Below, in pieces: positions 6,671-13,302 of a stretch of 15,045 nt of DNA. The notes beneath the pieces were generated by a model. That model saw only the letters and a program-made list of their open reading frames with translations, was not told where the DNA came from and searched no databases. The stretch comes from Deltaproteobacteria bacterium (GTDB lineage: Bacteria; Myxococcota; Myxococcia; SLRQ01). A program made the position numbers and the translations under genes. The stretch's first letter is position 1. Each line of letters opens with the position of its first letter. Where the stretch lies: positions 1-15,045 of the forward strand of contig SKWY01000156.1 in NCBI GenBank assembly GCA_007128675.1. Direction: 5' to 3'.

Positions 6671-7510
6671 ATGGCAAAGCGTAAGAAGCTCGGAGAGATC
6701 TTGGTGGAGAGTGGGCTGCTGGACGAGATGCAGCTCAACTCAGCTCTGGGACATCAGCGTCAGTGGGGCGGTCGTTTGGGAGAAGTGCTGGTCCATGGCG
6801 GATTCGCGACGGAGGATGAGATTGCGGAGTGTCTGGCGGCCCAGCTGGATCTTCCCCGAATCGACATATACGAGTCTGGTGTGGACCCGGCTGCGGCGCG
6901 GCTTCTGCCGGTAGACATGGTCGAGACCAATGATGTGCTTCCGGTCAAGCTGGAAGGCGAGGTTGGCGACCGAGGAGCATTCATTTGGGTTGCGGTCGCC
7001 GATCCGACCAACTTGCCCGCCATCGACGAGGTGCAGTTTCGAACCGGAAAGAGGGTGCGAGCGGTGGTCGTCACTCCCTCACAGCTGCAGGCCGGAATCA
7101 GGCATGCATACCACGGTGAGCCATTGGAGAACCTCAGGGCTCAAGGGGCTTTGGGTCCTCAATCGGAGCAGGCCTTCTCACCCGACTCTCTCGTGCACGG
7201 AGGCAGCGAGTTCTCGAGTCCGGACGAGGGGGAGCTGGTGCTGGAGCTGGATCGAAATCAACCGACCATGGGAGCACCTACGACTAAGAGTGCCGGTGAT
7301 GAAGACCCTGGGGGGAGGACTCCATCAAACCCGGAAATGCAACAAGCCATTGTCTCGACTCTGGAAGGCATCGTTGCAGGCAAGAGCATGCCCAAGGAGC
7401 TGCAGAGGCATGTGAGCCCCACTCAGATGCTTTCCGCGATCATTCGTGTGCTGGTGCGAAAAGGCGTCTGTGACGTGACGGAGCTCGCTGAAGAGCTTCA
7501 GAGGAGCTAG
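6671..7510 (+). CDS. Stand-alone MshEN (c-di-GMP-binding, GspE/PilB N-terminal) protein
   Basis: The 279-residue soluble protein has no signal peptide or membrane helix. Residues 6-29 and 35-58 are two 24-residue MshEN motifs, separated by the standard 5-residue spacer. Motif I starts Lys-Leu-Gly-Glu and ends Gln29; motif II starts Arg-Leu-Gly-Glu and ends Gln58. Both keep the conserved Gly and Leu positions. In MshE-type ATPases these motifs bind c-di-GMP. Residues 60-148 continue as the rest of the T2SSE N-terminal region (Ala-Asp-Pro-Thr-Asn-Leu, then a Gly-Lys-Arg-Val segment and Tyr-His-Gly). A low-complexity linker (about 150-220) and a helical C-terminal segment (about 223-275) follow. 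The Walker-containing ATPase domain of GspE/PilB is absent. ATG 6671 is preferred over the upstream frame start at 6611 because the motif begins right after it and AGGGG precedes it. The gene lies between permease and ATPase genes, 5 nt before the latter. A regulatory role is inference. Confidence 0.85.
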   Translation: MAKRKKLGEILVESGLLDEMQLNSALGHQRQWGGRLGEVLVHGGFATEDEIAECLAAQLDLPRIDIYESGVDPAAARLLPVDMVETNDVLPVKLEGEVGDRGAFIWVAVADPTNLPAIDEVQFRTGKRVRAVVVTPSQLQAGIRHAYHGEPLENLRAQGALGPQSEQAFSPDSLVHGGSEFSSPDEGELVLELDRNQPTMGAPTTKSAGDEDPGGRTPSNPEMQQAIVSTLEGIVAGKSMPKELQRHVSPTQMLSAIIRVLVRKGVCDVTELAEELQRS

Positions 7511-7515
7511 ACGGC

Positions 7516-8517
7516 ATGTCCACGCCCCTGTTGTCCATTGAAAACCTGATCACTGCGTTCGAGACCGATGACGGCCGAGTAATCGCGGTGGACGATGTGA
7601 GCGTTCGCATGGGGGAAGGAACGACTCTTGGTGTAGTCGGAGAGTCGGGGTGCGGAAAGAGCGTTACGGCCCTGTCTGTTCTAAGGCTCATTCCAGATCC
7701 ACCTGGACGCATCCTCGATGGGCGCATCATGTACCGGGGCGAGAATCTCCTTGAGAAGAGCGAGGAGGAGATGCGCCGGATAAGAGGAAAACGGATATCG
7801 ATGATCTTCCAGGAGCCGATGACCTCCTTGAACCCAGTCTTCACCGTTGGTGATCAGATTGGAGAGACAGTCCGGCTGCACGAAGGCGTATCCAAGGCCG
7901 CGGCGAGGGCAAAGGCCGTCGAGATGTTGAAGCTCGTAGGTATACCCGCGCCATCGGAGCGCGTGGATTCGTACCCCCACCAGCTCTCGGGCGGCATGCG
8001 TCAGAGAGTGATGATTGCGATGGCCTTGGCGTGCGATCCTGATCTCTTGATAGCCGACGAGCCCACGACGGCCCTCGATGTGACGATCCAAGCTCAAATC
8101 CTCGAGCTCATCAGCCGTCTCCAGGCGGAACGTGGCATGGGGGTCATGCTGATCACTCACGATCTGGGAGTCATTGCCGAGACATGTGATGAGGTGGTCG
8201 TGATGTATGCCGGCAAGGTCATCGAAAGGGCAGGAGTCGAGGAGCTCTTCGAGTGCCCGAGGCATCCTTATACGGCGGGCCTGCTCGCCTCCATCCCAGG
8301 AATCCACCCAATGCCCAAGGGGGAGAAGCCGCGGCTGCCCGCCATCTCCGGCACGGTGCCGAGCCTCTTGGAACTGCCCGGAGGCTGCAGGTTCAGGACC
8401 AGGTGCGAGCGAGAGCTGCCACAGTGTGCCTCAAAAGAGCCGAAGCTCGAGGATTGGGACGGTGACGGACACCTCGTGGCTTGCATCAACTCGCCAAGGG
8501 CGAAGAAGGCATCATGA
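7516..8517 (+). CDS. Peptide-type ABC transporter ATP-binding protein (OppD/DppD family)
   Basis: This 333-residue cytoplasmic ATPase is of normal family length. Walker A is GESGCGKS (42-49), the Q-loop Gln is 99, the signature is LSGGMRQ (157-163), Walker B is LLIADE (177-182), and the switch His is 215. All key residues are present, so it should hydrolyse ATP. The C-terminal oligopeptide-transporter domain carries four cysteines (291, 297, 304, 323) in a C-X5-C-X6-C-Xn-C pattern. This pattern has been associated with an iron-sulfur cluster in a characterised DppD; whether one is bound here is inference. The ATG lies 5 nt after the MshEN stop, and the stop overlaps the next ATG (ATGA), which indicates translational coupling to the second ATPase. 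Confidence 0.96.
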   Translation: MSTPLLSIENLITAFETDDGRVIAVDDVSVRMGEGTTLGVVGESGCGKSVTALSVLRLIPDPPGRILDGRIMYRGENLLEKSEEEMRRIRGKRISMIFQEPMTSLNPVFTVGDQIGETVRLHEGVSKAAARAKAVEMLKLVGIPAPSERVDSYPHQLSGGMRQRVMIAMALACDPDLLIADEPTTALDVTIQAQILELISRLQAERGMGVMLITHDLGVIAETCDEVVVMYAGKVIERAGVEELFECPRHPYTAGLLASIPGIHPMPKGEKPRLPAISGTVPSLLELPGGCRFRTRCERELPQCASKEPKLEDWDGDGHLVACINSPRAKKAS

Positions 8518-9608
8518 GCGAAAAAGAAGTGCTACTGGAGTGCGAGGATCTCAAGACTTTCTTTCCCGTTCGCGGCGGTGTGCTCTCGCGAACGGTAGGC
8601 TATGTGCGAGCTGTCGACGGCGTCAGCTTGAAGGTCAGACGAGGTGAGACCCTGGGTCTTGTCGGAGAGTCTGGCTGTGGAAAGTCGACCCTAGGCCGCA
8701 CGCTCATAAAGCTCTATGAGCCTACGGGGGGGGCGATTCGTTTTCTTGGCCAGGATATCACCCGTTTTGGGCCTGCCATGATGCGCCCTCTCCGCCGGAA
8801 GATGCAGATGATCTTCCAGGATCCCTATGCTTCCTTGAACCCGAGAATGACCGTGGGTGGAATCGTTGGCGAGGCGCTCTCCATACATGATTTGGGTGAA
8901 CGAAAAGAGCGCAAGAAGCAGGTGGTCGATCTCTTGGAGAAGGTCGGTTTGCGTCCGGAAGCGGCTGATAGGTATCCCCATGAGTTCTCCGGCGGACAGC
9001 GGCAGAGAGTCGGAATCGCAAGAGCCCTTTCGGTCTCGCCGGATCTGATAATCGCCGACGAGCCCGTCAGCGCTCTCGACGTCTCGATTCAAGCCCAGGT
9101 CATCAATCTCCTCAAGGATCTACAGGACGAACTCGACCTCACCTTTATTTTTATCGCCCACGATCTGAACGTCGTCGAGTACTTCTCCGATAGGGTGGCC
9201 GTGATGTATCTTGGCAAGGTCGTCGAGGAGGCGCCGTCCAGGGAACTCTACCGAAATCCCAGGCATCCGTACACGCGGGCTCTTCTCTCGGCGGTTCCAG
9301 AGTCGAAGCCGCGCAAGGAAAAGAAGGCTCGCGTGCTCTTGGAAGGAGATGTTCCTTCCCCCATGAACCCACCGTCCGGATGCTACTTTCACCCTCGTTG
9401 CGCCCATGTCACGGATAGATGCAGGCTCGAGTCGCCAAAGGCCTACTCCGTTGGAGAGGATCATTTCTCCGCGTGCTTCCTCGCGGACCCAAAGACCTCT
9501 TCAGTGGCGGCCGGCGAAGAGAGAGAGGCTTTGCAGGCGGAGTCGGAGCTCGAGGAGACACTTGGTGGCTCCGACCGGGAATCCGAGGCTTCCTCTTCGG
9601 GGGCTTGA
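8514..9608 (+). CDS. Peptide-type ABC transporter ATP-binding protein (OppF/DppF family)
   Basis: This is the 364-residue partner ATPase of the importer. Walker A is GESGCGKS (51-58), the Q-loop Gln is 102, the signature is FSGGQRQ (158-164), Walker B is LIIADE (178-183), and the switch His is 216. The C-terminal domain again has four cysteines (290, 296, 303, 321). The protein then extends about 40 residues beyond the usual end with a Ser/Glu-rich acidic tail. ATG 8514 is chosen over the in-frame TTG 8481 because it overlaps the upstream stop by 4 nt, has an AAGAAGG-type site just before it, and gives the usual N-terminus. A run of eight G (8726-8733) lies in the Thr-Gly-Gly-Ala codons (71-74). 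This gene closes the importer operon; 110 nt separate it from the next gene. Confidence 0.95.
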   Translation: MSEKEVLLECEDLKTFFPVRGGVLSRTVGYVRAVDGVSLKVRRGETLGLVGESGCGKSTLGRTLIKLYEPTGGAIRFLGQDITRFGPAMMRPLRRKMQMIFQDPYASLNPRMTVGGIVGEALSIHDLGERKERKKQVVDLLEKVGLRPEAADRYPHEFSGGQRQRVGIARALSVSPDLIIADEPVSALDVSIQAQVINLLKDLQDELDLTFIFIAHDLNVVEYFSDRVAVMYLGKVVEEAPSRELYRNPRHPYTRALLSAVPESKPRKEKKARVLLEGDVPSPMNPPSGCYFHPRCAHVTDRCRLESPKAYSVGEDHFSACFLADPKTSSVAAGEEREALQAESELEETLGGSDRESEASSSGA

Positions 9609-9718
9609 CCGGTGCCAGGCCGCCTAGTCTAGTCTTCAAGGAAATGGAGGGTGGGAGAACGCACTTTTCTTCGGAAACAGAGCGCTTGAAACGCAGTGTT
9701 GGCAAAGAGCCGAGAAGA

Positions 9719-10288
9719 ATGTCTCGTGACAATAGAACTCGCCTGGGAATCCGCTTCCTTCTGTCCCACCACTATCCAGAGCACGAGCACCGTTGCGTCA
9801 GCCTGTTTGGGCGGCCTGTTTGTGCCAGGTGCCTAGGTTTGTACCCGGCTCTGATATTGGGTTTGGTCGGCTTGTTCTGGCTGGACGGTCGAGGCCCCGC
9901 AGGCGACATGGCACCGCGGCCTTTCGAGGGGGCCTTCTTGACGCTGCTGGTCGCCCCAGCGCTCGTAGACTGGGTGAGGGGAAGAGTCCGCCCGAGCAGC
10001 GGCTCCAACGCGGTGCGTCTTGTGACGGGGGCTTTGCTGGGCCTGGCCTTGGCTCGAGTAGTGCATCTTCATGCCAAAGCCCCTTTTCAGCAACCGGCGC
10101 TCGATGTCATGTTGGTGCTTGCCCTTGGCGTAGCCGCCGGAGAAGTGATCGCCAGGGCGCTTTTGGAGCAGGAGCCGAAGCGTAATTCCAACTATACTAT
10201 TGGCGAAATGGATCCAAAGGGCTGCTCGGACGTCCAAGTCAGCGAGGGCCCGGTGGCGAGACCGGATGAGCGAAGCGAGCACCGATGA
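9719..10288 (+). CDS. DUF2085-like small membrane protein
   Basis: This is a 189-residue hydrophobic protein. Near the N-terminus, His17-His18, Cys26 and the motif Pro-Val-Cys35-Ala-Arg-Cys38-Leu-Gly-Leu-Tyr match the DUF2085 signature, a His/Cys cluster before the first membrane helix that suggests a metal or redox site. Helices follow at about 42-55, 70-86, 101-116 and 128-148. A polar tail of about 40 residues ends the protein. The function of the family is unknown to me. ATG 9719 is chosen because the conserved motif begins shortly after it and AGAAG lies close upstream. An in-frame ATG at 9644 is possible, with AAGGAA directly abutting it. The 3' end overlaps the start of the sigma-factor gene by 23 nt, so the two are probably co-transcribed. 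Confidence 0.6.
   Translation: MSRDNRTRLGIRFLLSHHYPEHEHRCVSLFGRPVCARCLGLYPALILGLVGLFWLDGRGPAGDMAPRPFEGAFLTLLVAPALVDWVRGRVRPSSGSNAVRLVTGALLGLALARVVHLHAKAPFQQPALDVMLVLALGVAAGEVIARALLEQEPKRNSNYTIGEMDPKGCSDVQVSEGPVARPDERSEHR
10193..10198 (+). promoter_or_regulatory. Possible -10 element upstream of the sigma-factor gene
   Basis: TATACT matches the sigma70 -10 consensus at five of six positions. It lies in a short AT-rich patch inside the end of the DUF2085-like gene, 67 nt before the sigma-factor ATG. No -35 match is found at 16-18 bp spacing, so support is weak. Confidence 0.15.
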
Positions 10289-10904
10289 GGCACTACTAGG
10301 CCGATACAAGCACAATGGTGACGTGCGAGCCTTCGAGCTTCTGGTCAAGCGGCATCGCAAAGCCCTGTTCAACTTCATTTTCAGGTTCGTTGGAGAAGCG
10401 GACAAGGCGGAGGATCTTTTGCAAGACGTCATGGTCAAGATGGCCACTCGGGCGGCGGACTACGAGGGAAGGGCCAAGGTTCGGACCTGGCTGTTCACCA
10501 TAGCCCGCAATCTTGCCGTGGACGAGCTTCGTAAGGCTCGTCATCGCAGGGCCGTCTCCTTGGATGCCCCAGCGTCACAGGATGACGGAATGGGGCCGAT
10601 GGTGGAGCGAGTTCCAGGGAGTATGCCTTCCCCCGATAGGGCGGCATCGGCTGCTCGGCTCCAGCCGATACTGAAAGCCGCCATCGCAGCCCTCCCCGAG
10701 GACCAGCGAGAGGTCTTCCTTCTTCGGGAGTATGCCGGCGTGCCATTCAAGGAGATCGCGAAGATCACTGGGACCGGACCCAACACGGTGAAAAGCCGCA
10801 TGCGTTATGCACTCGAGGGGTTGCGACGTTTTCTCGAGGAGACGGGGATCGAGGCTGTCGAGGCCGAGGAGTCGAATGAGTCGGCGGAGGCTGTGGGCAC
10901 ATGA
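10266..10904 (+). CDS. RNA polymerase ECF-type sigma factor (sigma-70 family)
   Basis: This 212-residue protein has the two-domain ECF layout. Region 2 spans about 24-92, with Ala-Glu-Asp-Leu-Leu-Gln-Asp-Val (48-55) as the core-binding helix and 'VRTWLFTIARNLAVDELRK' (72-90) as the -10-recognition part. Region 4 spans about 134-190: 'ALPEDQREVFLLREYAG', then the helix-turn-helix around Phe-Lys-Glu-Ile-Ala and Thr-Val-Lys-Ser-Arg. The linker between them (about 93-133) is longer than in minimal ECFs. It would direct RNA polymerase to a specific regulon when released from its anti-sigma factor, which is the next gene, overlapping by 4 nt (ATGA). ATG 10266 gives the usual N-terminus; an upstream in-frame GTG-type start at 10200 is less likely. 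The start lies 23 nt inside the preceding gene. I found no convincing auto-regulated ECF promoter. Confidence 0.94.
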   Translation: MSEASTDEALLGRYKHNGDVRAFELLVKRHRKALFNFIFRFVGEADKAEDLLQDVMVKMATRAADYEGRAKVRTWLFTIARNLAVDELRKARHRRAVSLDAPASQDDGMGPMVERVPGSMPSPDRAASAARLQPILKAAIAALPEDQREVFLLREYAGVPFKEIAKITGTGPNTVKSRMRYALEGLRRFLEETGIEAVEAEESNESAEAVGT

Positions 10905-12139
10905 GGCTCGATTGTAAATCCATGGATGAGAGACTTGTCGATTACGTCTACGACGAGCTCGAGAATGAAGAGCTTGCCTCTATGAAGGCACACCTCGAGG
11001 AGTGCCCCGAGTGCCGGGAGCAGGTCGAGTCCTTGATGGGGACTCGTACGGTGATGTCGAGGATCGAGCAGGCATCTCCGACCCGTGACGATACATATGT
11101 CTTGCAGGTGGCAAGGAGGCAGGCCAAGAGCCTTGGGATGAGCGAAGAGAGCCCGGGTCTTTTGGAGAGGTTCGGCAGCTGGTTTTCAAAGAGGCCGGGC
11201 CTTGTGGCGGTTCCAGCGGCCGGGCTCATGCTCGTCGCCATCGTGACCGTGACCTTGGGAGACGAGATTCGATCCGTGTTTGGTGCCTCGGCCGACTCCT
11301 TGGCGGGCGAGACGTTGGGGCCTCCGACTCTTCTCCAGGATAAGGCCGCCAAAGCGCCGGATGCCGACAGGGAAGCAAGAGGTATTCGAGACTTTGTCGG
11401 CCCGAGTAGAAGTCTCGAGGAGGAGCGGCGTCTTGGTGATCGTGATCTCGCCCCGCCAGAGCATGAGCACGAACCTGGAGCGTCCCAGGAAGAGTCTCCA
11501 GCCGGACAGGTCGTGTCTCCCCTGCCGGAACGCAGGGCAGCCCCCGCAAGGGGGAGGAGCGTGGCCAAAAGGCTTTCCAAGGCTCCGGCCGAGCAGGCCC
11601 AGACGGCAAGACGTAGCGCCGCGCCGCCTCCGTCGTCTCGTGCCGCCCAGGATCCTTTCGTGGGATCATCGCCGGGGCCGGGAGTACAAGAGGAGGCCTC
11701 GAGGCCAGAGGTCGAAGACCGCGTCTTGGCTCCGTCCCGGTCCAGGCCGCCTCCCGCTGCAAAAGCGAGGCGGGCGCCGTCTCCCGGACCTCGGGCCGAG
11801 TACAGCGCCGAGGCGGACGTGCACCAAGCACCTGGCGATGAGAGCCTGTCGTTGGACCTGGAAGACTCGTCGCAGCCGGATCGGTTCGAGCTTCATCCCA
11901 CGCTCCAGAGGGCTGCCAATCTCTTGAGCCGGGGAGAGTACGAGGAGGTCTTGGCGCTTCTCGCGGGCTTTTCATCGTCGAGCGGCGAGCTGATGGCGAG
12001 AGCGCACGCGTTGAGGGCCCAAAGCTTCGAGCGGCTTGGGCGCCACTCGGAGGCCAGGACCGAGTGGCAAAGGGCGCTCGAGGCCGACCCCGAAGGGTCC
12101 TCGGGCGCCGATGCGCGCCGAGCACTCGAGTCTCGGTAG
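10901..12139 (+). CDS. Zinc-finger anti-sigma factor with long linker and C-terminal TPR
   Basis: This 412-residue membrane-anchored anti-sigma factor pairs with the sigma factor it overlaps. Residues 1-45 are a zf-HC2/ZAS domain: Cys5 and the motif His31-x3-Cys35-x2-Cys38 give the expected zinc ligands. After a cytoplasmic segment, one hydrophobic helix (about 100-119) spans the inner membrane. The outer part is long. About 200 residues are low-complexity, rich in Pro, Ala, Arg, Ser and Glu, with no visible fold. The last 80 residues (about 331-410) form helix pairs of TPR type, with a Leu-Ser-Arg-Gly-Glu-Tyr-Glu-Glu segment and a final Leu-Gly-Arg-His-Ser-Glu-Ala-Arg repeat. By family it sequesters the sigma factor until a signal arrives; the TPR part may sense or bind an envelope protein (inference). 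Confidence 0.9.
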   Translation: MRLDCKSMDERLVDYVYDELENEELASMKAHLEECPECREQVESLMGTRTVMSRIEQASPTRDDTYVLQVARRQAKSLGMSEESPGLLERFGSWFSKRPGLVAVPAAGLMLVAIVTVTLGDEIRSVFGASADSLAGETLGPPTLLQDKAAKAPDADREARGIRDFVGPSRSLEEERRLGDRDLAPPEHEHEPGASQEESPAGQVVSPLPERRAAPARGRSVAKRLSKAPAEQAQTARRSAAPPPSSRAAQDPFVGSSPGPGVQEEASRPEVEDRVLAPSRSRPPPAAKARRAPSPGPRAEYSAEADVHQAPGDESLSLDLEDSSQPDRFELHPTLQRAANLLSRGEYEEVLALLAGFSSSSGELMARAHALRAQSFERLGRHSEARTEWQRALEADPEGSSGADARRALESR

Positions 12140-12333
12140 AGGCCAACGCGGGGTCTTTGAAGCAACACCACCCACTGTTGATGAGTTGGCCGCTACAACT
12201 GCTCGAGGAACATGTGTGCCTGTAGCTGCGCGGCGGTTCCCCTCATGCCGCTTTACCTACACGCCCCTACACGCGGTCAGCCGTTGTCCATTTGACCGAT
12301 ATCAGCCACGGTTAGTCCTTGTATGATCAAGTC
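12140..12333. other. Non-coding stretch upstream of the TadE-like gene
   Basis: No gene is seen. The stretch contains a weak hairpin, CAACA/TGTTG (12163-12180, 8-base loop) without a T-run. GGAAC (12207-12211) and GTTCC (12236-12240) form an inverted pair. A tandem 9-bp repeat (12256-12274) and GGTCA/TGACC arms (12275-12297) follow. It probably holds the end of the sigma/anti-sigma transcript and the promoter region of the TadE/TadG-like genes, but no canonical promoter could be placed with confidence. Confidence 0.5.
12256..12274. repeat. Two direct copies of CCTACACGC, 10-bp period
   Basis: CCTACACGC occurs at 12256-12264 and again at 12266-12274, separated by one base. The copies therefore lie on the same face of the helix, one turn apart. 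They sit about 60 nt before the TadE-like gene and could be a tandem activator or response-regulator site. Chance is not excluded for a 9-bp repeat. Confidence 0.45.
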
Positions 12334-13278
12334 GTGAGTCCCCTTCGAAAAAGAGCATCGGGCCAATCGGGTCAGGCCGCTGTCGAGACGGCGATCGTGT
12401 TGCCGCTCATGATCTTTCTCGTGCTGGGAGTGATCCAGCTCGCCATGCTTCAGCACGCCAGGTTGATGACCGAGTATGCCGCCTACAATGCCGTCAGGGC
12501 TGGAATAGTCTGGAATGGTGACCAATGCATGATGAGACGGGCGGCTGTCATAAGCATACTGCCGACGCTGGGCGCCACCGACACTCTGACCGGGACGAGC
12601 GAGCCCTTCGGCTCCGATAGGCCCGGACTCTTCCAGACCTGGGCCATGGCCAGCGTATTGGTCGCAGGTGGAGATCTCGCCGGAGGCATACTCGATTGGA
12701 TAGGCATCGGTGGTGAGGCCATTAGCGATTTCCTCTTGGTGGATATCGAGATTCTCAACCCCACCGAGGATGACACGCAGTTCTTCCGTGATGGGCCCGA
12801 TGGGCCGGAGGAGATGGATTTCGACGTGGTTGCCGGTGTGCCCGGAGGTCCCGACTTCGACTCGCGGCCAGGAATGCGCGAGGCCAACGTGCTAACGGTC
12901 AGGGTGCATTTTCTCTACCCGATGCGCATCCCCTTCGCCAACTGGACGATCTTCTACAGCTTCCTAGCCCATAGAGCTGGTCTCGGGGTGAGCGGCTCCT
13001 TTTTTGGTCCTGGACTCGGGTCGGGGGGCTCCATAGTCACTGGTTCCGGCGTCGACACGGGAGCGAGTGGCCACGTGGCGGCGGTGATGGGAGGGCCCAT
13101 GGAGGGCCTGGATGGCGAGACGGTCACGAGGGGATGGTCGCTCAATGTCCTTTGGGAGCTTGGACAGCGCACGGGCATCTACCTCTTTCCTTTGCATGCC
13201 GTGCACTCGATGAGAATGCAATCCAACTTCTTCCGAAACTCCTTCGACCCACCCGCATTTGGTGAGTGTCTTTTCTAG
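12334..13278 (+). CDS. TadE-like pilus assembly/pseudopilin protein
   Basis: The product is 314 residues. A short basic N-terminus (Arg5-Lys6-Arg7) is followed by Gly-Gln-Ala-Ala-Val-Glu-Thr-Ala (13-20) and a hydrophobic helix to about residue 38. This is the TadE/TadG-type hallmark, in which Glu18 corresponds to the conserved acidic residue of the pilin-like segment. The remainder is longer than a usual TadE (about 150-200), with a Gly/Ser-rich loop around residues 223-250 and no recognised domain. By family it would be an inner-membrane-anchored minor pseudopilin of a Flp/Tad-type system. GTG 12334 is used because the basic n-region follows directly. TTG 12319 in the same frame is an alternative, and neither has a clear ribosome-binding site. 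A TadG-like gene follows after 24 nt. Confidence 0.72.
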   Translation: MSPLRKRASGQSGQAAVETAIVLPLMIFLVLGVIQLAMLQHARLMTEYAAYNAVRAGIVWNGDQCMMRRAAVISILPTLGATDTLTGTSEPFGSDRPGLFQTWAMASVLVAGGDLAGGILDWIGIGGEAISDFLLVDIEILNPTEDDTQFFRDGPDGPEEMDFDVVAGVPGGPDFDSRPGMREANVLTVRVHFLYPMRIPFANWTIFYSFLAHRAGLGVSGSFFGPGLGSGGSIVTGSGVDTGASGHVAAVMGGPMEGLDGETVTRGWSLNVLWELGQRTGIYLFPLHAVHSMRMQSNFFRNSFDPPAFGECLF

Positions 13279-13302
13279 AGAACAAAGGCAAGGACAAGGC
13301 CC

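Noticed and set aside
11226..12146. Long open frame on the minus strand opposite the anti-sigma gene
   Set aside because: The opposite strand encodes a clear anti-sigma factor. The antisense frame is Arg/Pro-rich with no domain, as expected from codon bias in GC-rich DNA.
12319..12334. TATGAT at 12322-12327 as the -10 of a leaderless GTG start
   Set aside because: The spacing to GTG 12334 would fit a leaderless transcript, but no -35 lies 16-18 bp upstream and a single 5/6 hexamer is likely by chance.
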